This document shows, piece by piece, positions 18,541 to 26,883 of a stretch of DNA of 64,000 nt. Both the position numbers and the translations under genes were made by a program. The notes below the pieces were generated by a model. The model was not told the origin of the DNA. It ran no database searches and saw nothing but the letters and a program-made list of their open reading frames with translations. The stretch comes from Acinetobacter gerneri DSM 14967 = CIP 107464 = MTCC 9824 (GTDB lineage Bacteria; Pseudomonadota; Gammaproteobacteria; Pseudomonadales; Moraxellaceae): NCBI RefSeq assembly GCF_000368565.1, contig NZ_KB849549.1:310001-374000 (forward strand). The letters are read 5' to 3'. How positions within the stretch are numbered: position 1 is the stretch's first letter; each line of letters starts with the position of its first letter.

Positions 18541-18888
18541 ATGCTTAAAGTTTATGGTATAAAAAATTGTAATTCGATGAAAAAAGCCTTTGATCTACTC
18601 AATGAACTCGGCTTGCAATATGAATTTCATGACTATAAAAAACAAGGGATTGATGCCGAGTCAGTTAAAAAGTGGCTTGATGAAAAAGGTGCTGATCTGA
18701 TTTTAAACAAAAAAGGCACAACATGGAAAAAGCTTTCAGAGCAAGAACAGCAACATGCCCTCGCTTCTGAGGAAAACTTGATTGAAACACTGGTCAATCA
18801 TACCAGCATGATTAAACGTCCTGTCATCACAGATGGTACAGTCAAAGTTGTCGGTTTTGATGAAGCACAAATTCGTGCTTTAAAATAA
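18541..18888 (+). CDS. ArsC/Spx-family protein (YffB-like)
   Basis: A 115-aa thioredoxin-fold protein of the ArsC/Spx/YffB family. It begins MLKVYGIKNCNSMKKAFDLL, with a single N-terminal Cys (C10) in CNSM rather than a CxxC. It continues through the family's FHDYKKQGID segment to a conserved TSMIKRPVI region that precedes the C-terminal helix. Members are arsenate-reductase-like or glutathione-dependent reductases of unknown substrate, and the function here is unknown. A good Shine-Dalgarno (CAGGAAA) precedes the ATG. It is monocistronic between the sRNA candidate and a structured spacer. Confidence 0.85.
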   Translation: MLKVYGIKNCNSMKKAFDLLNELGLQYEFHDYKKQGIDAESVKKWLDEKGADLILNKKGTTWKKLSEQEQQHALASEENLIETLVNHTSMIKRPVITDGTVKVVGFDEAQIRALK

Positions 18889-19241
18889 GTAAATGGTATT
18901 TAAATTTCTCATACAAATCACAATGAGATGAGCGATCATGACAAGGCAGGATGCCGTCCGTTGGTCTGGAGAGTTCCGCATTTTTTAAAGCAGTGCTTTA
19001 AAAAAATTACTCAGGACGTATACCCATCAGACCAACAAAGGGTTTTGATACTTTTGCCCCGTCAAAAGTATGGCAACTTGCCTACACAAATCATTTAGAA
19101 TCTTAATGAAAAGACTTGGCATATAATTATCATATCTTTGTTTTTATTTGACTTAAAAATTTTCTTTAGTGCATTAAAAGTATTGCTCTATATTTTTAAT
19201 GATTTGACTATACAGTCTGTTGAACGGCAACACTTTCAAAT
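18889..19241. repeat. Structured spacer with nested inverted repeats
   Basis: No gene in about 350 bp, but several hairpins. GGC-AGGAT-GCC lies at 18945-18955. An outer pair GTTGGTCTG/CAGACCAAC (18960-18968, 19028-19036) encloses GAGT/ACTC and TTTTTTAAAGC/GCTTTAAAAAA (18981-19004). A separate ATACTTTTG/CAAAAGTAT follows (19048-19071). It resembles a REP-type or MITE-like intergenic element, or the 3' processing region of the upstream gene. Whether it recurs outside the window cannot be told here. Confidence 0.45.
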
Positions 19242-19267
19242 AAAAACCCAGCTTAAGCTGGGTTTTT
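19242..19267 (-). terminator. Terminator of the DUF2147 gene
   Basis: Perfect 26-bp palindrome AAAAACCCAGCTT/AAGCTGGGTTTTT, 48 nt after the stop of the minus-strand gene. The symmetric A and T tracts could serve both strands. Confidence 0.85.
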
Positions 19268-19314
19268 ACATTGCAATTTAGTCAATCTCGTTGATCAACA
19301 TTTAGATCACTTGA

Positions 19315-19746
19315 TTAGTTGGCACGAATCCAAGTTTGGTTACGACCAAGCGCTGAAATCCCGATATATCCACGGAGGTTCAACTTATTACCCGCTAAAG
19401 TACCTTTTAGCTTGTAAGTTTTACCATTTTTTGGATCAAGGATTGTACCGTTGTCATAGTCATTACCACTTACACGTTTTAAGTTGTGAACGATGGTTAC
19501 GCCACGAAGTGATTTATTATGATAAGGACCTTCACATTTACCACATGAATTTTCTTCACCTGGTGTCAATACTTGAACAATTGATGCAGACAAAGTGCCA
19601 TTTTTTTGCTCGGTAAATTTCACCATGGCTTTAGGCTGTTTTGTTTCATCATCAATCGTTTTCCAAACAGTTCCATTGAGCGGATCAGCAGCATTAGCCA
19701 ACGCCGATAAACCCAACAAGCCTAGAGCAAATACAATTTTTTTCAT
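19315..19746 (-). CDS. Exported DUF2147 domain protein
   Basis: A 143-aa protein with a classical signal peptide (MKKIVFALGLLGLSALANA, cleavage about residue 19). The DUF2147 beta-barrel-like domain follows: GTVWKTIDDETKQPKAMVKF near the start, a CGKCEGPYHNKSLRGVTIVHNL segment and a GTILDPKNGKTYKL motif. The two cysteines in CGKC could form a disulfide. DUF2147 proteins are small periplasmic or extracellular proteins without established function. It is monocistronic with its own terminator. Confidence 0.88.
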   Translation of the reverse strand: MKKIVFALGLLGLSALANAADPLNGTVWKTIDDETKQPKAMVKFTEQKNGTLSASIVQVLTPGEENSCGKCEGPYHNKSLRGVTIVHNLKRVSGNDYDNGTILDPKNGKTYKLKGTLAGNKLNLRGYIGISALGRNQTWIRAN

Positions 19747-19902
19747 TTTTTTAATTCCCTGATTTAAGTATGTGGCATACCTAGTATTAAAAAGTCACAA
19801 CAATTTAGCAATTTCTGAATGTGACTATTTAGTGTAACCTTGTTAAGACTGTTGGTAAATACTCAAAAAAGAACACGAATTACTGTACATCATGGAATAA
19901 AT

Positions 19903-20814
19903 ATGAAGATTGATCCCGCAATAAAGCAATTTCTTACTGAAAAAATTTTGAAAGTTTCGTTCAAAGCACCAAGCCGAATGAATCTTTCACCCACGTTTAT
20001 GCGTGCCGCACTTGAGCAAATGAGCAAAGTTTTTCCTCAATCTAAAAATGTGCAACTGCGTCCAGTTCGTATAGCGGGAATTCATGCAGAAGAAATCAAG
20101 CCACAAAGTAAATCCACCCAAATGATTTTCCATATACATGGTGGTGCTTTTTTTGTTGGTTCAATCAAAACCCATCGTGCATTTTTAAGTGAAGTAGCTG
20201 AACGCACGCAAATGCAAGTATTGCATCTCAACTACCCTCTTTCACCAGAGGCTCGTTATCCTGATGCTTTAGATGCGATTTATGATGTTTATAGTACTTT
20301 GCTAGATCAAGGTGTCTTGGCTAAGGATATTATTGTCTCAGGAGATTCGTGTGGGGCAAATTTAGCCCTTGCTTTATGTCTTAGACTGAAACAAGAAGAT
20401 CTGGAAATGCCAAGTGGTCTGATGCTACTTTCGCCATTTTTAGATCTCACTTTGACCAGTGAGTCACTACGTTATAATGAAAAATTAGATGCCCTGCTTT
20501 CGGTAGAAGCGCTCGAAACAGGTATTTCATTTTATTTACCTAAAAATATCGACAAATCCGATCCTTTTGTATCACCTATTTTTGGAGACTTTGCAGGTTT
20601 GCCGCCAACTTTGGTACAAGTTGGCTCTAAAGAAATCCTACTTGATGATGCAAAACGCTTTGAAGATAAAGCCAAAGAAGCAGGTGTCGATGTTCGCTAC
20701 AAGCTCTACACAGGCATGTGGCATAACTTCCAAATGTTCAGCCCTTGGTTTGAAGAAGCAAAAAAAGCGATCGCAGATATTGCAGATTTTGCACATAAAT
20801 TAGATAAAGATTAA
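19903..20814 (+). CDS. HSL-family alpha/beta hydrolase (esterase/lipase)
   Basis: A 303-aa hydrolase of the hormone-sensitive-lipase group. The oxyanion HGGAFFVG motif lies at 79-86 and the nucleophile S149 sits in GDSCGAN, an unusual Cys replacing the common Ala. The acid in VGSKEILLDD is probably E244 (D248 and D249 are alternatives), and the His is H274 in MWHNFQ. The start is set at ATG 19903 with GGA 7 nt upstream; an in-frame codon 63 nt earlier adds an unlikely leader. It probably acts on short-chain esters in the cytoplasm; no substrate can be named. Confidence 0.88.
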   Translation: MKIDPAIKQFLTEKILKVSFKAPSRMNLSPTFMRAALEQMSKVFPQSKNVQLRPVRIAGIHAEEIKPQSKSTQMIFHIHGGAFFVGSIKTHRAFLSEVAERTQMQVLHLNYPLSPEARYPDALDAIYDVYSTLLDQGVLAKDIIVSGDSCGANLALALCLRLKQEDLEMPSGLMLLSPFLDLTLTSESLRYNEKLDALLSVEALETGISFYLPKNIDKSDPFVSPIFGDFAGLPPTLVQVGSKEILLDDAKRFEDKAKEAGVDVRYKLYTGMWHNFQMFSPWFEEAKKAIADIADFAHKLDKD

Positions 20815-20957
20815 GCTCCTAAAAGCCACTGAGGATGAGATAAGTCTTATATCAAGCCTCGTCCTAAGCGATCAAAATGAATAAGCATGATTAATGCCTA
20901 GAACGCTTCTAACACTATACCTAATTAATTTTATTTATTACTTTCCCAAATAAAAAA

Positions 20958-20982
20958 ACCAGCACTACTGGATCGTGCTGGT
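20958..20982 (-). terminator. Terminator of azoR
   Basis: ACCAGCAC/GTGCTGGT 8-bp stem with a 9-nt loop and a run of seven T in the minus direction, about 58 nt after the azoR stop. It may also receive transcripts of the convergent hydrolase. Confidence 0.75.
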
Positions 20983-21039
20983 ATCAAGAGGGAACAAGTA
21001 AAATTAAAATGCCATTAATTCAAAACATCACCGGATAAA

Positions 21040-21609
21040 TCAAAGTTTATGAATAGCATCCAAAGTTTCAGCGACTGCTTTCGCACGATTTTCAGGTGAA
21101 AGATTGACGCCTTCGGCACGAATGACATCAATATTGGTCACACCAGTAAAATTGAAAATCTGTTTTAAAAATGCTTCTTGGAAATCTATTGGTGATTTTT
21201 CACCATAAATACCACCACGACTACTCGCGATATACACTTTTTGGATTTTGTCTGCCAAACCGACTGCACCATCAGCAGTGTATTTAAATGTTTTACCCGC
21301 GATCGCGATACGGTCAACCCAAGCTTTTAAATTTGATGAAATGCTAAAGTTATACATTGCCGCACCGAGTACGATCAGATCAGCCGACAAATATTGATCA
21401 ACCAGATCTTCGCCCAATTTGCTTTGTTCAATGTCTTGCCCAAGTAAAATTTCTTGAGTTAAATGCGGAATATCTGTAGTACCAAGATCCAAATACTCAA
21501 CTTCTAAGTTGGCATGTTTTTTTTGCAACTGTGCAACAATCTCAGCGCTGAGTTGGCGTGATACAGAATTTTCACCTAAAATGCTTGAATCAATATGTAA
21601 AAGTTTCAT
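21040..21609 (-). CDS. azoR: FMN-dependent NADH-azoreductase
   Basis: Flavodoxin-like quinone/azo reductase of 189 aa. It starts at MKLLHIDSSILGENSVSRQLS, the AzoR N-terminal FMN phosphate-binding pattern, and contains AAMYNFSISSNLKAWVDRI and IASSRGGIYG, both typical FMN contacts. In-frame upstream ATGs at 21630 and 21678 would add non-conserved residues; 21609 gives the standard length. These enzymes reduce quinones and azo compounds with NADH in the cytoplasm and help in thiol and electrophile stress. It is followed downstream by its own terminator. Confidence 0.93.
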   Translation of the reverse strand: MKLLHIDSSILGENSVSRQLSAEIVAQLQKKHANLEVEYLDLGTTDIPHLTQEILLGQDIEQSKLGEDLVDQYLSADLIVLGAAMYNFSISSNLKAWVDRIAIAGKTFKYTADGAVGLADKIQKVYIASSRGGIYGEKSPIDFQEAFLKQIFNFTGVTNIDVIRAEGVNLSPENRAKAVAETLDAIHKL

Positions 21610-21714
21610 GTTTTTTAATCTACTATTCATTGGATAAAGGTAGATTAATAGAAAAATTAAAACAGGATAATCCCTCAAAACAAGACAGACTATCCTATTT
21701 TTAGAACTTTCGTT

Positions 21715-22392
21715 TCAGCGTGATGTGCGATATGGCTCATCGATCGCCACAAATTGCTGTTCTTGTTTGGCTTCTACGATCCATGTTTGAATGGCAGGCA
21801 CAGACAACATCAAATCCATATACTGCTGTGTTTTTTTAGAAATAGGCAATTTAAAACTGATAAAACGCATCACGACTGGTGCATAAAATGCATCGGCAAT
21901 AGAAAATTGGCCACACAAAAAGCCGTTATCATCTGGACGCTCTGACCAAATTTGCTCGATCCGCGCAACATCTGCACGAAGTGCAGCATGTTCTTGCCAA
22001 AGTTTTTGACCGACTTCGGAAAGATCCGCTTCGATATTCATCCCACATAGATTACGCAAGGTCGTAAATCCACTATGCATTTCGGCACTAATCGAACGTG
22101 CACGAGCTCGCAACACCCGATCACTTGGCCATAAATGCTTTTCAGGGAAACTTTCTGCTAGATATTCACAAATTGCTAAAGAATCCCAAATCAACAAGCC
22201 ATCATCTACCAGTGCAGGAACCTTACCTGTTGGATTAACTTTTAAAATCCTTTGTTTAAAAGCTTGATCTGGATGAAAATCATCAAAAGGAATGAGCTGT
22301 TCTTTAAATTCAATTTGAAAAAACTTCAAGACCAACCATGGACGCATCGACCAAGTCGAATAATTTTTATTTCCTATAAAAAGTTCGCGCAT
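21715..22392 (-). CDS. Glutathione S-transferase family protein
   Basis: A 225-aa GST. The N-terminal thioredoxin-fold domain starts LFIGNKNYSTWSMRPWLVLK, with S/T residues in the activation position, and includes the glutathione-binding NPTGKVPALVDDG and IWDSLAICEYLAE motifs. The C-terminal helical domain spans about 90-220. The pattern resembles the YfcF/zeta-like group. The substrate is unknown. It lies 105 nt upstream of azoR on the same strand, so the two may share transcripts, consistent with electrophile detoxification. Confidence 0.92.
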   Translation of the reverse strand: MRELFIGNKNYSTWSMRPWLVLKFFQIEFKEQLIPFDDFHPDQAFKQRILKVNPTGKVPALVDDGLLIWDSLAICEYLAESFPEKHLWPSDRVLRARARSISAEMHSGFTTLRNLCGMNIEADLSEVGQKLWQEHAALRADVARIEQIWSERPDDNGFLCGQFSIADAFYAPVVMRFISFKLPISKKTQQYMDLMLSVPAIQTWIVEAKQEQQFVAIDEPYRTSR

Positions 22393-22422
22393 TTTATTGT
22401 CCTATTCTTGTCCTATATATAA

Positions 22423-22450
22423 AAAAAGAGTGGACTAAGCCACTCTTTTT
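22423..22450 (-). terminator. Terminator of the outer-membrane protein gene
   Basis: AAAAAGAGTGG/CCACTCTTTTT 11-bp stem with a 6-nt loop and T-rich tail on the minus strand, 18 nt past the stop at 22469. It separates this unit from the GST gene. Confidence 0.85.
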
Positions 22451-22468
22451 ATCTTCAAAATTATCGAC

Positions 22469-23236
22469 TTAGAATAAAAAGGCCACACCTAAACCGGCAC
22501 GATAGTTTTTATCGTCGCCATTCAAATCAACACCAATGCTACCATCAAGTTGAGTACGGCTATTCAATGCGTACATCAAACCTTGATTCACACCGTATTC
22601 ATTACGCTGACTTTCTTCTTTATGATAAACAAATTCAGAAAAACCAGATAATTTTCCAGCAATTTTATAGCTGATATTCGGTACAGCAGTAATTGCAAAA
22701 TTGCTGTTTTGCATTGAATAATACATGCTCATACCAGTATTAAGGCCGTCGCTATATTTATAATTTAACGATGTACCCAAAGTATAAATGTCGTCATGCG
22801 CAGTAAATGGTTCATTTCCTGTCGCTATCTGAGCACGTGCCAAAACAGCCATTGAAAGTTTATCATCTTTCAAATCAATCGCTTGTTTCAAGCCAATATT
22901 GACATCACCCAAACCATTCGAACGAGTCGTTTTACCGCGATATGTAGAATCAGTCCATTGTGGTCCATCAAAACCCAATTGCAATTCTAATGAATCCGTC
23001 AAACCTGTACGGAATAACATATCTGCCGCATAGTTAATGGTTCGTTCTTTTGATCCATCAATCTTAGTTTCGTTATAGCTCACGCTTGGAAGTGACTGTT
23101 CCCAAGCAACATGACCGACTGGGGTAATCGATGTACCAAATGCATCACCTGGACGATCAAATGAAAAATCTGCAGCCATGCCTTGAACGCTAACCATTGA
23201 GGCAAAAACTAAGGTCAATTTTTGTATTGCTTTCAT
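22469..23236 (-). CDS. Outer-membrane beta-barrel protein (phenol-MetA-like family)
   Basis: A 255-aa exported beta-barrel. The signal is MKAIQKLTLVFASMVSVQGMAA, then FSFDRPGDAFGTSITPVGHVAWEQ begins the mature protein. Alternating amphipathic strands run to a terminal phenylalanine (AFLF), the outer-membrane assembly signature. It resembles the family annotated as 'MetA pathway of phenol degradation' or transporter, whose function is not established. An alternative ATG at 23260 overlaps the stop of the upstream ankyrin gene as ATGA, which suggests translational coupling and would lengthen the signal n-region by eight residues. Confidence 0.82.
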   Translation of the reverse strand: MKAIQKLTLVFASMVSVQGMAADFSFDRPGDAFGTSITPVGHVAWEQSLPSVSYNETKIDGSKERTINYAADMLFRTGLTDSLELQLGFDGPQWTDSTYRGKTTRSNGLGDVNIGLKQAIDLKDDKLSMAVLARAQIATGNEPFTAHDDIYTLGTSLNYKYSDGLNTGMSMYYSMQNSNFAITAVPNISYKIAGKLSGFSEFVYHKEESQRNEYGVNQGLMYALNSRTQLDGSIGVDLNGDDKNYRAGLGVAFLF

Positions 23237-23256
23237 ATGAATACTCAAACTTAAAT

Positions 23257-23793
23257 TCATTCTTTTGACATTTTCGCACCGTGCTTACGGAGCAACTCTA
23301 ATGTTTCTTTCTCTTCAGGTAAAGCTTGTGACCAATCTATTTCATCAAATTCACAATCGAAAAAGAGTTGGCTAATCGAAGACAAAATGGTTAAACCTTC
23401 TTCATCTTTGGTATTTGGATCTACTTTTTCATCCAACAAACGTTGCACAGCAGGAACACAAGCTGAACTTGCTGCATCCCAAAGTGGTCCATAACATTCC
23501 TCAGAATCCCAAAGATGCAAATTGGCTTTTGCTTGAATTAATTCTTCTAAAATATCAAGATGAATCGATAAAGCTTGCTGTTTTTGCTGAGCTGTCAAAG
23601 GTTGATTTGCTTCATAAGCTTCACAAACATTTTCCCACCATTTAAATAATCCATCAGACCAAACCGATACAGCAGGTCCAAGCTCAGGATCAATAAAATT
23701 TGGGTCAAGACCTTCAGCTAACAATGTTTTGACTTTAATCAAATCCAATTCTTCAATCGCGAGAAGGAAGTTTTTTTGTTGTTCGCTTAGCAT
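23257..23793 (-). CDS. Ankyrin-repeat protein (178 aa)
   Basis: Cytoplasmic-looking protein without a signal peptide. Ankyrin-like units are seen at about 8-35 (FLLAIEELDLIKVKTLLAEGLDPNF), around 75-110 (ILEELIQAKANLHLWD), 110-140 (LWDAASSACVPAVQRLLDEKVDPNTKDEEGLTIL) and near the C-terminus (LELLRKHGAKM). Ankyrin repeats mediate protein binding; the partner is unknown. Its stop overlaps a possible start of the outer-membrane protein gene, so the two likely form an operon. Confidence 0.8.
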   Translation of the reverse strand: MLSEQQKNFLLAIEELDLIKVKTLLAEGLDPNFIDPELGPAVSVWSDGLFKWWENVCEAYEANQPLTAQQKQQALSIHLDILEELIQAKANLHLWDSEECYGPLWDAASSACVPAVQRLLDEKVDPNTKDEEGLTILSSISQLFFDCEFDEIDWSQALPEEKETLELLRKHGAKMSKE

Positions 23794-23929
23794 GCAGCTC
23801 TCTCAAAATGTCTTATGCTACTTATTATGCCTAAATTTGCGCAAAATTTATTAAAAATTCACAATTATTCTTTGTCATATTCATCTAAAAACAGTTAACA
23901 CTTTCTTCTTAGTAGATTTATTGCACAAG

Positions 23930-23953
23930 AAAAAAGCCCCGAAGGGCTTTTTT
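23930..23953 (-). terminator. Terminator overlapping the hpf stop codon
   Basis: AAAAAAGCCC/GGGCTTTTTT 10-bp stem with a 4-nt loop. The hpf stop codon (23952-23954) overlaps the base of the stem, so translation and termination signals are fused. Confidence 0.85.
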
Positions 23954-24311
23954 ATTCTGTTTCAAGTTCATCTGCGAGTTCGAGCTTACCACCACGTGGA
24001 TTTTCTCTTTTCTCAAACGCATGTTCTAAACTACGTTTTGCTCGATCAATCGCACCATGGAGTGCTGTATCGATATTTTTGCCATTATGTGTCACCACAA
24101 CTGGACTAAGACCCGCAGGTTTCACTTCAACCATACAACGAATATCATCATCACCGCCTTTTGCACGGCTATTTTCATCACTTAAATGCACTGAAAACTG
24201 GGTGATACGCTCACTATAGCGTTGAAATTCTTGAGCTAATTCTGTACGTACATATTCAATTAAACGATCACTATTTTGAATGTTTTTATCAGTACGGATT
24301 TCAATGTTCAT
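23952..24311 (-). CDS. hpf: Ribosome hibernation factor, HPF/RaiA family
   Basis: A 119-aa short-form protein starting MNIEIRTDKNIQNSDRLIEYV, with the sigma-54-modulation / S30AE domain (beta-alpha-beta-beta-beta-alpha). It includes FSVHLSDENSRAKGGDDDIRCMVEVKP and the C-terminal helix DTALHGAIDRAKRSLEHAFEKR. Such proteins bind the 30S decoding site and inactivate ribosomes in stationary phase or stress. The start at 24311 is preceded by GAGGG with 9-nt spacing; an upstream in-frame ATG adds 15 residues without support. A structured leader lies upstream. Confidence 0.86.
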   Translation of the reverse strand: MNIEIRTDKNIQNSDRLIEYVRTELAQEFQRYSERITQFSVHLSDENSRAKGGDDDIRCMVEVKPAGLSPVVVTHNGKNIDTALHGAIDRAKRSLEHAFEKRENPRGGKLELADELETE

Positions 24312-24839
24312 AAAATTCAACCCTCTTTTACTAAATCTTCTAGTGCAAAACGCCAAATAATCAATACTTTCAAAGTTTGCTACAGGAGCAACCGAAAGCG
24401 TTAACTGTGTTAATTTTGGGGTAACTCTCCTCGGTTATCAGGACATTTCTACAAGCTATTTGCGATGTCCCTATAACCCAAATATCGGTCTTACTCTGGA
24501 AATATGCAAGCTTATTTTTGAAATATTTATGAAAAGAATAGATAAAAATACAAGAATTTACGTATTTTATGATACTAGCTTTAAATTGTTGTTTTTATAT
24601 AATTTTTAAGGTAATATCTTGCCACATTAAAAAATATATCATCCCTAAACAACGACTTTTTAATATTTTCTATTTCGCTTCTTTTTTATTTCCAAATTCA
24701 CACAAATATTTATTCAACACATTCCTGACAAAATAAGACTTGATTTATTTTAAAAAAACTGCGCAATTCGTCTATTTTGGCTTTATTTTTGCTTTTTTCT
24801 CTGTATCCTTATCACGCTCTCTTTGGGGAATATCCTTTC
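24312..24839. other. 528-bp intergenic region with a structured hpf leader
   Basis: On the minus strand, 120-170 nt before hpf, a strong hairpin forms from GGTTAT-GGACAT (24433-24446) and ATGTCC-ATAACC (24465-24478), separated by a 2-nt internal loop. AGGAG/CTCCT complementarity lies between it and the gene. It could be an RNA leader of hpf or a repeat remnant; no known riboswitch class was recognised. The rest (24480-24840) is very AT-rich and must contain the promoter of the Tsx-like gene. Confidence 0.45.
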
Positions 24840-25565
24840 ATGAAATTTTCTTACCTTCTTCCTGCTTGTCTTTTTGCATCTGCTGCAACATTTTCACATG
24901 CTGAACCGATTTGGCAGGATTTTAGTATCACTGGACTTTATGGCGAAAACTACAAATTGACGCCTAAAGAAGAACAAACCACAGTTACTTTTGAATATGC
25001 TGCAAAAGTAAAATACGGTGATTTGTTTGCATTTGCTGACCGTACCAATAGCGGTGGCAAATCTGATACTTATTTCGAAGTTTCACCACGTTTAAGCCTT
25101 GGTGCTGTATCAGGTAAGAAATTAGAAGCAGGTCCAATCAAAGATGTCCTTATTGCGACAACTTGGGAAGGCGGCGAAGACATGAACAACTACCTTTATG
25201 GTGTTGGTGTTGATCTAGATATTCCTCATTTCCAGTATGCACAGTTAAACTTCTACCGTGCAGCAAATGACATCCAAAAAGATGACTGGCAAATGACCTT
25301 CTCTTATGGCGTGCCATTTAAGATCTCAAATGAAGACTTCTTATTTGATGGTTTCGTCGATTGGTCAACTAAAGTTAAAAATGACAAAGTTGCACATGAC
25401 AGCGAATTAAACTGGACAAGCCAATTGAAATGGAATGCAGGTAAACACATTTCACCAAGTACTCGTTTGTATTTGGGTGTTGAATATTCTCATTGGATCA
25501 GCAAATACGGCGTGCCTGGTAAAGACGAAAACAACGTCAGCGCGTTGGTTAAATACCATTTCTAA
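24840..25565 (+). CDS. Tsx-like nucleoside-specific outer-membrane channel
   Basis: A 241-aa outer-membrane protein of the Tsx/OmpK family. The signal peptide is MKFSYLLPACLFASAATFSHA (21 residues). The mature part starts EPIWQDFSITGLYG and contains the family's F-FADRTNSGGKSDTYFEVSPRLSLG segment, with a barrel ending in the C-terminal residues VKYHF. Tsx channels pass nucleosides. The start at 24840 is chosen because a TTG-initiated extension would bury the signal peptide behind another hydrophobic stretch. A terminator follows. Confidence 0.88.
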   Translation: MKFSYLLPACLFASAATFSHAEPIWQDFSITGLYGENYKLTPKEEQTTVTFEYAAKVKYGDLFAFADRTNSGGKSDTYFEVSPRLSLGAVSGKKLEAGPIKDVLIATTWEGGEDMNNYLYGVGVDLDIPHFQYAQLNFYRAANDIQKDDWQMTFSYGVPFKISNEDFLFDGFVDWSTKVKNDKVAHDSELNWTSQLKWNAGKHISPSTRLYLGVEYSHWISKYGVPGKDENNVSALVKYHF

Positions 25566-25618
25566 GTCATTTTTAATGACGCTGTAATTCAGTTGTAAAA
25601 TATCAATAAACCCGATTA

Positions 25619-25645
25619 AAGCAAGATTTCGGTCTTGCTTTTTTT
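25619..25645 (+). terminator. Terminator of the Tsx-like gene
   Basis: AAGCAAGA/TCTTGCTT stem with a 6-nt TTTCGG loop, followed by a T run, 54 nt after the stop. Confidence 0.85.
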
Positions 25646-25704
25646 ATTGCCTAAATCAACAAAAAGAATATGATAATAAACTCGCTTAAAACCCTGTTAA
25701 TCAC

Positions 25705-26226
25705 ATGAATTTTAATATTCGCTTAGCGCAAATTAATGACCTTGAAGCTGTCTTGGCTATTTTCAATCGGGAAATAGAAACTGGAACAGCCAACTGGAGA
25801 AATACCCAACTTTCATTGGCAGAATATCAACAATGGTATGCGGATTTGCTTCAAGACAACTTTCCTTTATATGTTGCAGTTGAAACAACTAGGCAACGTA
25901 TCGCAGGTTTTGCTGACTATAGTGCATTTCGATCTTTGGTTGGCTACAAGCAAACTGTTGAACATTCAGTATTTATCCACCCTGATTTTGCTCGTCAGGG
26001 TTTGGGCAAAAAGTTAATGCAACAATTGATTTCACACGCCAAACAGCAGCAAATCCACGTCATGGTCGCTGCAATTGATGCAGAAAATATTGCATCCATT
26101 CAATTGCATGAACGCTTGGGCTTTAAACAATGTGGTTATATGCCACAAGTGGGTCAAAAATTTGCACAGTGGCGTGATCTTGTTTTATTGCAATTGATCC
26201 TTGACGATCACGCGCCTTTAAATTGA
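25705..26226 (+). CDS. GNAT N-acetyltransferase (phosphinothricin acetyltransferase-like)
   Basis: A 173-aa acetyl-CoA-dependent acetyltransferase. It has the PAT/Bar-type order: IRLAQINDLEAVLAIFN at the N-terminus, ADYSAFRSLVGYKQTVEHSVFIHPDFARQGLGKKLM with the acetyl-CoA-binding RQGLGK loop, then AIDAENIASIQLHERLGFKQCGYMPQVGQKFAQWRDLVLLQL. Homologues often acetylate methionine sulfone or sulfoximine or phosphinothricin; here the substrate is inferred from the family only. The 3' end overlaps the convergent DUF1877 gene by 19 bp. Confidence 0.9.
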   Translation: MNFNIRLAQINDLEAVLAIFNREIETGTANWRNTQLSLAEYQQWYADLLQDNFPLYVAVETTRQRIAGFADYSAFRSLVGYKQTVEHSVFIHPDFARQGLGKKLMQQLISHAKQQQIHVMVAAIDAENIASIQLHERLGFKQCGYMPQVGQKFAQWRDLVLLQLILDDHAPLN

Positions 26227-26702
26227 TTGACATGTAAACAAATAACCGCCTGATTTTTATCTGCCGCATGACGGTAGAAATTTTTCAACTGAAAGAAACT
26301 TTGCTCCAATTGTTCTTGTAAGGCAGCAGCCTTTAAACTCAAATGATGATAAAGCTGAGATTGTTGAAATTCTTCTTGTTGAAAACGGCGGTCAATTTCT
26401 ACACTGGAAATATCATGTAATGCATCTGCGATTTCTATTGTCAAAATAGATGAATTATAAAATGCTGATTCAACCCCATTTTTAATATGTGGAAATGGGT
26501 ATTCTCCAGAAATAGCAAAACTTAATGGTGCTTCACCACCTTCGGCTTTCCCCGTCAAGATAAAATGTAAAGCTTGTGCTATTTCTCGAATATTCACACT
26601 GGCTTGCACATCAGGATCATAAGAAATTTCCTGAATACTTTCTGCGTCTACCAATATTTTCTCTAAATCATTGGGTGCGATACTGAGTAATAATGAGTTC
26701 AT
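26208..26702 (-). CDS. DUF1877-like protein
   Basis: A 164-aa soluble protein matching the DUF1877 (YfbM) pattern: a short N-terminal beta strand, LEKILVDAESIQEI, IAQALHFILTGKAEGGEAPLSFAISGEYPF, and the C-terminal helical bundle ending near FYRHAADKNQAVICLHV. The function of the family is unknown. Its last codons overlap the convergent acetyltransferase gene, so no space exists for a separate terminator between them. Confidence 0.75.
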   Translation of the reverse strand: MNSLLLSIAPNDLEKILVDAESIQEISYDPDVQASVNIREIAQALHFILTGKAEGGEAPLSFAISGEYPFPHIKNGVESAFYNSSILTIEIADALHDISSVEIDRRFQQEEFQQSQLYHHLSLKAAALQEQLEQSFFQLKNFYRHAADKNQAVICLHVNQFKGA

Positions 26703-26883
26703 TGTTGTCCTCTAATTTTTCTTCATGATTTTTTTCATAATTTATCTTAATGTTTTTCGGAAAAATCAGGCGCAATTTATTGTGTGAAGATTTAGATAAT
26801 TTGTAAAAAGAAATGTAGATTAAATAAACATCTTGATTCCATGATGAATAATGAGATCAAACTGGCATTTAACTGGAACATTT

